Assembly: GCA_964486335.1 (NCBI GenBank)
Contig: CAZAMB010000008.1
Coordinates: forward strand, 158,703 to 222,702
From: CAZAMB01 sp964486335
Lineage (GTDB): Bacteria > Planctomycetota > Phycisphaerae > UBA1845
DNA: 64,000 nucleotides
Direction: 5' to 3'
Shown here: piece after piece, positions 44,031 to 53,089 of the stretch
How the letters are laid out: the number at the start of each line of letters is the position of its first letter
Position numbering within the stretch: the stretch's first letter is position 1
Position numbers and translations under genes: made by a program
The notes under the pieces: generated by a model
Told to the model about the DNA's origin: nothing
The model's input: only the letters and a program-made list of their open reading frames with translations
The model's database searches: none

Positions 44031-46764
44031 ATGAAGAAGCCATCGAAGCGATCGAAGAATCACGTCAACAACTCGACCCAGGGTACGAGCGAAGCGAAGA
44101 GAACACGGAAGCGGAAGACGTCGCTCAAGCTCGAGGCGCTGGAACCGCGCATTCTGCTGTCGGCCACCTGGGTGGGCACGGACGCGGACGAATCACATAG
44201 CGGAACAAGCGGCGACGATCACTTCGACGGCGGCGCGGGCGATGACACTCTCAGCGGGGGAAAGGGAGATGACACGCTGCTCGGCGGCGACGGCGACGAC
44301 GTTCTCAAGGGCGGCGCGGGCGACGACCACCTCGACGGCGGTGCAGGGGATGACAAGCTCGTGGGAGGTAAGGGAGACGATACGCTGCTCGGCGGCGCGG
44401 GCGATGACAAGCTGGATGGCGGCAAGGGAAATGACACGCTGCTTGGCGGCGAAGGCAATGACAACCTCAAGGGCGGCGCGGGCAACGACCATCTTGAGGG
44501 CGGCGCGGGCGATGACAAGCTGGATGGCGGCAAGGGAAATGACACGCTGCTGGGCGGCGAAGGCAATGACAACCTCAAGGGCGGCGCGGGCAACGACCAT
44601 CTTGAGGNNNNNNNNNNNNNNNNNNNNNNNNNNNNNNNNNNNNNNNNNNNNNNNNNNNNNNNNNNNNNNNNNNNNNNNNNNNNNNNNNNNNNNNNNNNNN
44701 NNNNNNNTCAAGGGCGGCGCGGGCAACGACCATCTTGAGGGCGGCGCGGGCGATGACAAGCTAGACGGCGGCGCCGGCAACGACACGCTGCTGGGCGGCG
44801 AAGGCAACGACGACTTGAAAGGCGGCGCGGGAGACGATCACCTCGAAGGCGGCGCGGGCGACGACACGCTGCATGGCGGTAAGGGTGATGACACACTCCT
44901 GGGCGGCGAAGGCAACGACAATCTCAAGGGAGGCGCGGGAGACGATCAGCTTGAGGGCGGCGCGGGCGATGACACGCTGAACGGCGGCGCGGGCAATGAC
45001 ACGCTGCTGGGAGGCGAAGGCATCGACACTCTCAAGGGCGGCGCGGGCGACGATCATCTCATGGGCGGCGCGGGCAATGATGACCTGCAAGGCGGTAAGG
45101 GAAACGACGTCCTCGACGGCGGCAGCGGCGATGACGTGCTGAGCGGCGGCGCCGGCGACGACGTTCTTTACGCAGGGGCCGGCAACCAAACCCTCAAGGG
45201 CGGATCCGGCGACGACACATTCAACTTCGATCGCGCGGAAAACGGGTTCACCTATACGGTGAACGGCGGAAAGGGAAATGACACCATCGACCTTTCGTCC
45301 TATTCCTCCGGCGAAGTCGCACAAAGCGAAGGCCGCATCGACGTCTCGCGCGGAGGCGGGTCCTTTACGATCCTTCATAAGAACGTCGACTCCGTGAAGG
45401 TTGGTGAGTCGAATGTCGCGGCACAATCGGTCGTCGAAGAGAGCAGCCTGACGGACGACGTGGCGACCTTCACCGAGACGATCCACGACACGGCCGAGGC
45501 GACGCAGCAGGACGTCGCTCTCACGACGGAAAGCGTGCTTGCTTCGGACGAGAACCCTGACGGCGCAGGACTGTCCATCTCCGAGTTCACACAGGGAGCC
45601 AACGGCAAGGTCACGTACAATGGGGACGGTTCATTCAATTACGTTCCCAACGCCGGATTCCACGGTCCGGACTCGTTCAATTACACAGTAATGGACGGGG
45701 AAGGCGCGACGACGACGGCCACCATGACCGTCACGGTCCATGCATCGTCCAATGCGGGCGCGGCGAGCGCGCCGGCCGTCGAATCCACGCCGGAACCGAG
45801 CGTCGACAAGTCGGCACCGGAGGCGAAAGCGGAAGCCGCGCCACCGGCCGCGACGTCGGCAACCGAGGCATCGGACAGTTCCTCTGGTCCGACCACGGTC
45901 GAGGGACCGTCGGGCGTAGCGGAGTCGGCGACGGGCGGGATGAGCAACTCCGGCTCGGGATCGGTCGCTCCCGTGAAGCCGGGTCCATCGGGTGAGGTTG
46001 CAGACGGCGGCTCTAACAGCGCGGGCTCGTCTACAACACCGGATGCGACATCAAGTGGTTCCGAGGCGGGCGCGGTGGTCTCCCAGACACCTTCGACCGG
46101 AACTACGGCAACGGGTTCCAGTAATAACTCGGGTCCGAGCCGTGGCGCTGGTTCGAGCAACAGCGGATCCAATGACGCTTCGCGGAGTTCCGGCGACTCG
46201 CATCGAGTGAATTGGGGAGCGCAGGAGAATATCGGCGTGCTCAACGCGGCTGAGGGCGTATCGGGGGTCGAGTCGATGCAGATGCCGACGCTTGGATCGA
46301 CCGACGGCGCTGATTCTTTCGGCGACGACGCGAGCGAGAGCCTTGAAATGAGCAATACGTTTGAAAGCGCCGAGACGGTCACGCTGCCCGCTCGCGGAGC
46401 GGTTGAATCCGGAGCGGTCGAATACGCCGCACATGACGGACAGACGGCGGCGGATGTTTTTGAAGACGTCGAGTCTCACGAGAAACACGACAACGGCGGA
46501 CAGAACGAGCATCACTCCGAGCGCGGACACGATCATGAACCCGGCGCGCGAACCGGATCACGCGGGGTCGGGGCGGTTCGATCGGCAGAGGCACGCGCGG
46601 ACGAGCCGGTGACAGCGCAGCGAAGCGCGGATGCACACACCGTGGAACACGCTTCGATGGTGGAGCCATCGGCGGCGGGGTTCTTCACGAAACTGTGGGC
46701 GGCGATGCGCGGCATGGGCGTGACGCGGTCTTCCGAGAACGCGATGTCGGAGCGGAAGCGGTAG
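44031..46764 (+). CDS. LEPR-XLL surface protein with long RTX array, interrupted by assembly gap
   Basis: Starts MKKPSKRSKNHVNNS and carries LEALEPRILLSATWVG near residue 38. About 25 RTX nonapeptide pairs follow (GGAGDDKLDGGKGNDTLLGG and similar), with a 108-base unit repeated almost exactly before the 100-N gap at 44608; the frame shifts across the gap, so the gene is complete but its true length is unknown. After the array come one degenerate cadherin-like unit (NPDGAGLSISEFTQGANG), about 280 residues of Ser/Gly/Ala/Thr-rich low complexity, a His/Glu-rich stretch and the C-terminus GFFTKLWAAMRGMG...RKR shared with the preceding gene. Calcium-dependent folding outside the cell is expected. 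RTX proteins are often type I substrates, but no such exporter is nearby. Confidence 0.87.
44608..44707. other. Assembly gap (100 N) in RTX array
   Basis: 100 N inside nearly identical 108-base RTX repeats, where short-read assemblies typically break. Reading frames on the two sides do not agree, which shows that the placeholder length is wrong rather than that the gene is broken. Confidence 0.97.
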
Positions 46765-46790
46765 AAGCCGCCGGACGGCGGAACCGGCCG

Positions 46791-49172
46791 TCAGGGAGTT
46801 CCTGGTGAATCGCCAAGGAGGGCGCGAGCCCGTTCAAGCAAAGTGAACCGCTCGTCAGCGGATTCGATGGCGAGGTCGCCGGTTCCGGCGCGGGCGATCC
46901 AGGCACCCGGGGCGCGGAGCTTTTGAGGCCAGCCGGATTCGGCCTGGGCGAGTGCCTCCCGCGCGGCATCGACATTTCGCAGTTCGGCCTGTGCGACGGC
47001 GATGATGAGGTGATTGACGGTCGGCTCGTCGTTAAGCGACAAGGCGACGCGGGCGTGTTCGACCGCCGATGCGTGGTCTCGCATCTGGAGACAGGCGAGG
47101 GCGACGGCGCGTTTGGCGCGCGGGTCCTTGAAATTGGCCATGCGGTCGGCGTGCTTGGCGTCGTCGAGGGCGTCGGCCACATTCACCCGATCCTTGAGCT
47201 CCAACCTGGTGCGAGCACTGAGAATCCAGTTTCGCACGTCGGCGGCGTCACACTCCCTGGCTTTGGCGATGTGATCGAAGGCTTCATCTTTCCCAAGAAA
47301 CAACTGCAAGGCGGCGAGATTTCTCCAGACGGCGGCATGCCATTGGTCCTGGGCGATGCCCGCGAGCTCGGCGCTCTTGAGCATGTACTCCTCGGCTTTC
47401 ACAAGATCGCCGGTGACGGCATAGAGTGTGCCGACGTTGGCCCAGATGGCGTAGGCGCGCGGATCGATCTTCAGCGCCTTTTCGAGAGGGATGATGGCTT
47501 CCTCGTACCGTTCGAGACGGCGCAAGGCGATACCGAGATAGTTCAGCGCGGTGGGATGGTCGGGAGACAATGAGAGAATTTTTTTGCAGGCGTCGACGAC
47601 GTCCTGCTGGCTTTCGCGACCGACGGTTTCGGGCATTTTGGCGAAGTGTTCGAGATTGAACCAGGCGACCGTAAGCAGCGTCTGGACGTTATCGGCGTCG
47701 AGGCGGAGTGCGGCCTGCAATTCACTTTCGGCGTCTTTCCAGCGATTGTTGGCGGCATAAGCCTGGGCGCTGTCGTAACGGGAGGCGATCTGCGCTTTGC
47801 GCCGCGCGACGCTTTCGCGCTTCCATAGAAAGCTAAAGACTACGAGAAGAATGACGGCGGTGACAGCGGCGACGGGGGCCTTGTGCCTGCGAATGAACTT
47901 TCCCATGCGGCGGATGGGACCGGGTCGCTTGGCGGCGATGGGCAGATCGTTGATGTAGCGTCGAAGGTCCTCGGCCAAGGCGCGGGCGGTGTCGTAGCGA
48001 GCGTCGGGGGATTTTTCGAGGCACTTCATGCAAATGGTTTCGAGTTCCGCGGGAACGTACGCGTTGATTTTTTTTGGGCGAACCGGATCTCGGCTGATGA
48101 TGGCGCTGAGGATTTCCTTTTCGTCGTTGCCGGGCAGTGCGGGTCGAAAACAGAGCAACTCGTACATGGTGGCGCCGAGTGAATAGATGTCGGTGCGGTG
48201 GTCGACGCGGACGCGCCTGGCCATCGACTGCTCGGGGCTGAGGTATCGAAGCGTACCGACCAGGGCGCCGGTGCGGGTGACGGATTGCTCGTCGGCGCTC
48301 TTGGCGAGTCCGAAATCGGCCAGCATGATCCGTCCATCGGTGGAAAGGATGAGGTTCGCCGGTTTGATGTCGCGGTGGATGATCCCGGCGGCATGCGCGT
48401 AGTGCAGGGCATCGGCGGCGTCGGCCATCCAGCGAGCCGTCGTTCGAAAATAGGAATGCCCCTTCGCGCCGATGGACGCACTCGAACCATCTCGGGAGGA
48501 GTCGATGGACGACGAATCCTGTTTGCCGACGGAGGTAACCGCGGCCATGGAAAGATCGCTCATGATGCTGGCAAGCTGCGCGGCGGTGGGATGGGTTGCC
48601 CCCTGTTCGGCGAGCCTGCGAACCAGATCGTTGAGCGGTTCACCGGTAACGAGTTCCATCGCGTAGAAGTACGCATCGGTCGACTCACCGAAATCATAGA
48701 TGGGGATGATGTTGGTGTGGTGGAGTCTCGCGGCGGCGGTGGCTTCGCGTCGGAAGCGCTGCACGGCCGATGGATTGGCGGACCCGACCATCGCGGGCAG
48801 CACCTTGAGGGCCACGGCGCGATTCAGCTTGGTCTGAATGGCGCGGTAGACGATGCCCATGCCGCCCTGTCCGAGCACGCCGGTAATGGTGTAGCCGTCG
48901 ATGCGAGGAAGTCGCTGGGTGATGGGTCTGTCGCCGGAAATCGCCAGCGTTGCGGCGGCGTCCAACTGATTGGCCAAAGTCGGGGCCTCGGAGGTGAGAA
49001 GGGTCTTGTCGTTGTCGTGAGAATGCCGGACGGCGGAGCTTGAGCGATAGGCTTCGTAGGAGGACCGGCAGCGATCGCAGCTTCGAAGATGAAGATCTGT
49101 TTCGGAGCGGTCCTTTCCGGACAAGGAGCCGGCTTCGAGTCGTTCAAAATCAAGGGGCGTGAGGCATTGCAT
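46791..49172 (-). CDS. Ser/Thr protein kinase with N-terminal zinc finger and C-terminal TPRs
   Basis: 793 residues. The N-terminal 45 residues contain HLRSCDRCRSSYEAY, the HxxxCxxC of a zf-HC2 anti-sigma-type zinc finger. The kinase domain begins near residue 92 (YTITGVLGQGGMGIVYRA), with VALKVLP, HRDIKPANLIL and DFGLAKSADEQS, so catalytic residues are intact; a Ser-rich insert of about 60 residues interrupts the N-lobe/C-lobe junction. A membrane helix (AAVTAVILLVVFSFLW) follows, then TPRs (YDSAQAYAANNRWKDAESEL, ALNYLGIALRRLERYEEAII). It converges on the LEPR-XLL gene 2 with a 26-base spacer. Its partner sigma factor, if any, is not next to it. Confidence 0.93.
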   Translation of the reverse strand: MQCLTPLDFERLEAGSLSGKDRSETDLHLRSCDRCRSSYEAYRSSSAVRHSHDNDKTLLTSEAPTLANQLDAAATLAISGDRPITQRLPRIDGYTITGVLGQGGMGIVYRAIQTKLNRAVALKVLPAMVGSANPSAVQRFRREATAAARLHHTNIIPIYDFGESTDAYFYAMELVTGEPLNDLVRRLAEQGATHPTAAQLASIMSDLSMAAVTSVGKQDSSSIDSSRDGSSASIGAKGHSYFRTTARWMADAADALHYAHAAGIIHRDIKPANLILSTDGRIMLADFGLAKSADEQSVTRTGALVGTLRYLSPEQSMARRVRVDHRTDIYSLGATMYELLCFRPALPGNDEKEILSAIISRDPVRPKKINAYVPAELETICMKCLEKSPDARYDTARALAEDLRRYINDLPIAAKRPGPIRRMGKFIRRHKAPVAAVTAVILLVVFSFLWKRESVARRKAQIASRYDSAQAYAANNRWKDAESELQAALRLDADNVQTLLTVAWFNLEHFAKMPETVGRESQQDVVDACKKILSLSPDHPTALNYLGIALRRLERYEEAIIPLEKALKIDPRAYAIWANVGTLYAVTGDLVKAEEYMLKSAELAGIAQDQWHAAVWRNLAALQLFLGKDEAFDHIAKARECDAADVRNWILSARTRLELKDRVNVADALDDAKHADRMANFKDPRAKRAVALACLQMRDHASAVEHARVALSLNDEPTVNHLIIAVAQAELRNVDAAREALAQAESGWPQKLRAPGAWIARAGTGDLAIESADERFTLLERARALLGDSPGTP

Positions 49173-49566
49173 GGTTCGTCCGGCCCATCAAGATCGCACC
49201 ACACCGGGGCCCGCCCGGCGGAGTCGGGGCAAATCGGCGGAATCAACGGCGCATCAGTGTAGTGGGCAAAGTCGAGACTGTCGATTCCGGGGCAGCTTGC
49301 GCATAAACGGCGGGTGCGTGACAGTTCCGGCGAAAAACATTGCGAACCCGGAGCGCAAGCGACGGGCGGTCCCTGGCGTGGCAATCGCGTCACGGGCGAC
49401 TGTTGGCAGCACCCCTGTCGATGCGGTGCGCCCGCCCCGCGCTGGCGCTTGGGGTTCGGATGGGCGATGCGCGCCGCCCGCCGAACGTGACACGGACCCA
49501 TGAACGGCGCGTCCCTTCTGAACGAAAAGGGATTTCAGCCAACTTGGCGGCAAGGCGTTCAACCGA
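49173..49566. other. Intergenic region with inverted repeat, no gene
   Basis: 394 bases between the kinase start and the kelch gene stop. Open frames here on either strand are short, highly basic or proline-rich and have no ribosome binding site. The one recognisable structure is the inverted pair at 49345-49456, listed separately. The kinase promoter presumably lies near 49180-49300. Confidence 0.5.
49345..49456. repeat. Inverted pair of AACCC..AGCGC..AGCG..GGGC repeats
   Basis: AACCCGGAGCGCAAGCGACG(GGC) at 49345-49367 reappears in inverted form at 49434-49456, where the minus strand reads AACCCCAAGCGCCAGCGCGG(GGC): 18 of 23 bases match. Each arm can fold on itself (CCC...GGG with AGCGC/GCG core). 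Sequences of this type, AACCCGAAGCG-like, are a familiar dispersed motif in Planctomycete intergenic DNA. Confidence 0.6.
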
Positions 49567-52077
49567 TCACGGACAAGCCAAGGGCGCGGTCGGGCCGGGG
49601 AACGGATAGGAGGCGCCCCGAAACGAATCCACAACGGATGAGATATCCGAGAAATCGATGTTGAGATTGACACCCTGGGTCGGCTGGTTTGGCGACAGGT
49701 CGCACCAGGTGCGCAGCGGTGAACCGAAGACATCCTTGAAGCGATCCACCAATGCCGAGATGTCAATGAAATTGACGTCGCCATTGGGAAGTTGTTGCGT
49801 TGTCGCCCCGACGATGTCACCCCAAACGGCCGTGGTGGAGAGCACCAGTGGCGCCGAATAGACTCCGCCCGGGTATTCGGTGTCGGGAATGGATTGGATG
49901 GAATAGGATGCGCAAGGAACGATGTTGCAATCGGCTACCTGCACAACCCCGTCCGCGACCGACGTCCAATCTCGAAAAAGCGGCGTGGACCGCAAGGCGA
50001 ACAGACCCGTCGGGGTGACTCCGCCCTGAAGCACTTCCTCGCCGACCCACATTTCGGCTCCGTTGCTCGCACTGAAGTCCGGAACGCGGGGGCAATCATT
50101 GGGCCCGGGCATGGGACCGAGGGTCACCCGCAACGCGATGCCGGAAGCGCCGGGAGGAACGACGGGCGGAACAAAGGAGATGTAGCGATTCTTCGTCGCA
50201 TAGCCCGTCCCCGTGCAGGGCGGAAACACCTCGGCACGAGGCGCATCGAAAGGAAAATTATGTTGGGGATACAATTCCCACGTATGAGTGTCCACATCGG
50301 GACCGGGAGAATAGACGATGCGATCCCGCGCAGCATCGTAGACCATTCTTTCGCCCGCCGATGGGATTGGCCACAGGGGACCGGACGTGCCGATAGTTGT
50401 CCACTCAACACCATTCCATTCCCAGGTGTCATCATCGGGAGGAACCGCGAATCCACCATAAAGGATGACGACGCCGCGCTTCTTGTCGAAGGCCATGGTG
50501 GAGCTGGAGCGCGGTGACGGCCGAGCATCCGTGCGAAAGGTCCAGGACGATCCATTCCACTCCCATGTTTCCTGCGACCTGCCGGTTGTCAAATTGCCTC
50601 CAAAGAGCACGGTGACGCGCCGACGACTGTCATACGCCATGGAATGAAGCATGAGGCGCGGCACCTGGTCCTGGTTTCGAAAGGTCCAACTGCTTCCATT
50701 CCATTCCCATGTGTCCGAGAGCAGCCCTCCGCTACCTTGACCACCAACGAGCACAACCACTTGCCGGGCTTCATCGTACGCCATGGCATGGCCATATCGC
50801 GGCGAAGGTCCAGAATCGCTCACCATGGTCCACGTCGACCCATCCCAAGTCCATGTGTCGCCGCCCCGAACACATGGAGGAGCAGCGGTGCAACGGAATC
50901 CACCAAAAAGCAATGTTTTTCCCCGTGCTTTGTCGAAAATGATGTCTTCGTGTTTTCGATAGCCGGGGTTGATCAAGCTCTTCAGTAACCAGTTCGTGCC
51001 GTTGAACTCCCATGTCTGGTAGTCACCGTCTTCGAAACCGCCAAGCATGACCGTGACGTTTCGTATCGAATCGTATGTCATTGCCGGAGCGAACCGCCGA
51101 GGGTTTCCCGAATGGAGAACGGACCATTCCGAACCATTCCAAGCCCAAGTTCCATTTTCATCGTCACCAAAAAGCACCATGCTGTTGCGAACCGAATCGA
51201 AAGCGAGCGCATGGTACTGGCGACTGCCGAGGAATCCGGACGAGCCTCCAACCCAGCTCACTCCATTCCACTCCAGCGTCGATTTGCCATCCGCGCCGGC
51301 CCCACTCAGAACAACGACGCCGCGATTGCTGTCGAACGCCATCGCATGACCGCCGCCGCTCCCTGCATGAAGCGCCGGACCTCCGGTTATCAATGACCAT
51401 ACGGCGCCATTCCATTCCCAGGTTTGGCCCTGGCCGACCAATACGGTGACGCCTCGCGTGCTGTCATAGGCCATCGCGTGACCGCCTTGCGCGGGCGGAC
51501 CGCTTGCATTGCGCAACGTCCAAGAGGTGCCATCCCATTCCCAAGTTTCACCCAGCGGTCCACCGGCGCCATCGCCACCGAACAAAACGACCACGCCTCT
51601 TCCGGCATCGAATGCCATGGCCGAATCCATTCGTGCGGACGGCCCGCTGTTGCTCACGAGCGTCCAGTTCGTGCCATTCCACGTCCAGGTTTCCGATGAC
51701 GGCGACCCACCGGCCACTGGTCCACCTCCGAAAAGCACGCTGACGTTCCGAGTACTATCAAAGGCCATGGCATGGTCGAACCGGGGCGCGGGTCCGGCAG
51801 CGAGCCTCCGCGTCCACGCGGCACCATCCCACTCCCATGTATCGCCGTCGCCGGCGGTGGCGGCATTGTCGCCGCCGACCATCACGATGACCCCACGCAG
51901 GGAATCGAACACCATGGCGTGATTGCTGCGACGAACGGGAATACCGGGGATCTCCAGCGGAACCCACTCGCGGCAACCCTGAGCCACCGCGTGACGGAAC
52001 GGCAAGGCCAACATCACAACGACCAATGCCATGTTTCCCGAAATGAACACATTGATTCGAGATGGAAATGAAGTCAC
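49567..52077 (-). CDS. Secreted kelch-repeat protein with dockerin-like C-terminus
   Basis: 836 residues from GTG 52077, selected because AAGGAGGTGTCCA lies directly before it and the signal peptide starts there (NMALVVVMLALPFRHAVAQG); the frame extends 19 codons further. About ten kelch-like beta-propeller blades follow (HAMAFDSTRNVSVLFGG, DTWEWDGAAWTRR, ETWEWNGSSWTFR). Two propellers would account for that number. The C-terminal ~70 residues hold two EF-hand-like half sites, NGDVNFIDISALVDRFKD and LNIDFSDISSVVDSFRG, resembling a dockerin type I pair. Extracellular; a binding or attachment role is inferred from the domain types. Confidence 0.87.
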   Translation of the reverse strand: MTSFPSRINVFISGNMALVVVMLALPFRHAVAQGCREWVPLEIPGIPVRRSNHAMVFDSLRGVIVMVGGDNAATAGDGDTWEWDGAAWTRRLAAGPAPRFDHAMAFDSTRNVSVLFGGGPVAGGSPSSETWTWNGTNWTLVSNSGPSARMDSAMAFDAGRGVVVLFGGDGAGGPLGETWEWDGTSWTLRNASGPPAQGGHAMAYDSTRGVTVLVGQGQTWEWNGAVWSLITGGPALHAGSGGGHAMAFDSNRGVVVLSGAGADGKSTLEWNGVSWVGGSSGFLGSRQYHALAFDSVRNSMVLFGDDENGTWAWNGSEWSVLHSGNPRRFAPAMTYDSIRNVTVMLGGFEDGDYQTWEFNGTNWLLKSLINPGYRKHEDIIFDKARGKTLLFGGFRCTAAPPCVRGGDTWTWDGSTWTMVSDSGPSPRYGHAMAYDEARQVVVLVGGQGSGGLLSDTWEWNGSSWTFRNQDQVPRLMLHSMAYDSRRRVTVLFGGNLTTGRSQETWEWNGSSWTFRTDARPSPRSSSTMAFDKKRGVVILYGGFAVPPDDDTWEWNGVEWTTIGTSGPLWPIPSAGERMVYDAARDRIVYSPGPDVDTHTWELYPQHNFPFDAPRAEVFPPCTGTGYATKNRYISFVPPVVPPGASGIALRVTLGPMPGPNDCPRVPDFSASNGAEMWVGEEVLQGGVTPTGLFALRSTPLFRDWTSVADGVVQVADCNIVPCASYSIQSIPDTEYPGGVYSAPLVLSTTAVWGDIVGATTQQLPNGDVNFIDISALVDRFKDVFGSPLRTWCDLSPNQPTQGVNLNIDFSDISSVVDSFRGASYPFPGPTAPLACP

Positions 52078-52321
52078 TGGACACCTCCTTGGCGACTCAG
52101 GGAAAAGCATACCATGAATGGCAAGGTACTTCAATGGAATCTACCGAGGTGCTACCGATCGCCATGATTCCCTCTCATCGGGCAATTGGAGTTTCCGGCC
52201 ATCCGGGGAATTCCCCTGTCGCTTTGGAAACCACGGCTTCGACCTTTTTGCACAGCATTCGTCAAACTTCAGTGGATTGAACGTCATCGTCAGTCGGCTC
52301 GAATCCGTTACACTGGTCGCC

Positions 52322-53089
52322 ATGGAAACGACTCCTCAACTGGCGCATTGGGTGGCGAGCGCGCGGCGGGCCGTGGCGTTTACCGGCGCGGGGATCAGCA
52401 CGGAGAGCGGGATTCCCGATTTTTGCAGTCCGGGTGGCGTGTGGTCGAGGCACAAACCGGTGTATTACGACGAATTTGTCGCATCGCGGGCGGCGCGAGC
52501 GCGTTATTGGAAAGCGCGGCTGGAGATGTACCGCGAATTCGCCTCGGCCAAACCCAACGATGGGCACCTCGCGCTGGCGCACTGGGAGAGCGTCGGGAAG
52601 CTTCGCGGGGTCATCACGCAGAACATCGACGGGCTGCATCAGCTGGCGGGCAGTCGAGCGGTCATCGAGCTGCACGGCACGGCGAGAGTGGTGGCTTGCA
52701 TTCGGTGCGGACGGGAGTGTCCGCCGGAGGAGATTCACGAGCGCATCGAAAGCGGCGACGAGGCGCCGGATTGCGACGACTGCGGATCGCCGTTGAAATC
52801 GCGGACAATCTCGTTCGGGCAGGCGATGCCGGCGAAGGAAATGGCCGAGGCGGAAGCTTGGGCGAGCGAGGCCGACCTGATGCTGGCGATCGGTTCGTCG
52901 CTGGTCGTCGAACCAGCCGCGTCGATTCCGCGCATCGCGCGACAATGCGGCGCGCGACTGGTCATCGTCAACGCGACGGAAACTCCGCTGGATGACATGG
53001 CCGATTTGTTGATTCGCGATTCAATCGGGCCGACACTGCGGACGGTTCGGGATCATCTCGACGGATCACGGCAACGGAGCGCGACATGA
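52322..53089 (+). CDS. Sir2 family NAD-dependent protein deacylase
   Basis: 255 residues from ATG 52322; the frame is open upstream but overlaps the divergent promoter region. All sirtuin marks are present: the NAD-binding FTGAGISTESGIPDF, TQNIDGLHQLAGS, the catalytic histidine in ELHGTARVV, the zinc site CIRCGREC ... CDDCGSPLK, IGSSLVVEPAASIPRI and VIVNATETPLDDMAD. It removes acyl groups from lysines using NAD+. Its stop overlaps the start of the PP2C-type phosphatase gene (ATGA). Confidence 0.95.
   Translation: METTPQLAHWVASARRAVAFTGAGISTESGIPDFCSPGGVWSRHKPVYYDEFVASRAARARYWKARLEMYREFASAKPNDGHLALAHWESVGKLRGVITQNIDGLHQLAGSRAVIELHGTARVVACIRCGRECPPEEIHERIESGDEAPDCDDCGSPLKSRTISFGQAMPAKEMAEAEAWASEADLMLAIGSSLVVEPAASIPRIARQCGARLVIVNATETPLDDMADLLIRDSIGPTLRTVRDHLDGSRQRSAT

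Noticed and set aside
44193..44807. Minus-strand frames across the RTX array
   Set aside because: Periodic Ala/Pro/Ser-rich translation is a by-product of the tandem RTX repeats on the plus strand.
42507..45100. CRISPR array in the repeat-rich region
   Set aside because: Repeats are coding, contiguous, in frame and have no unique spacers of constant length.
44031..46764. Frameshifted pseudogene interpretation of LEPR-XLL gene 2
   Set aside because: The frame change coincides exactly with the 100-N placeholder; both sides are intact and share the same repeat unit.
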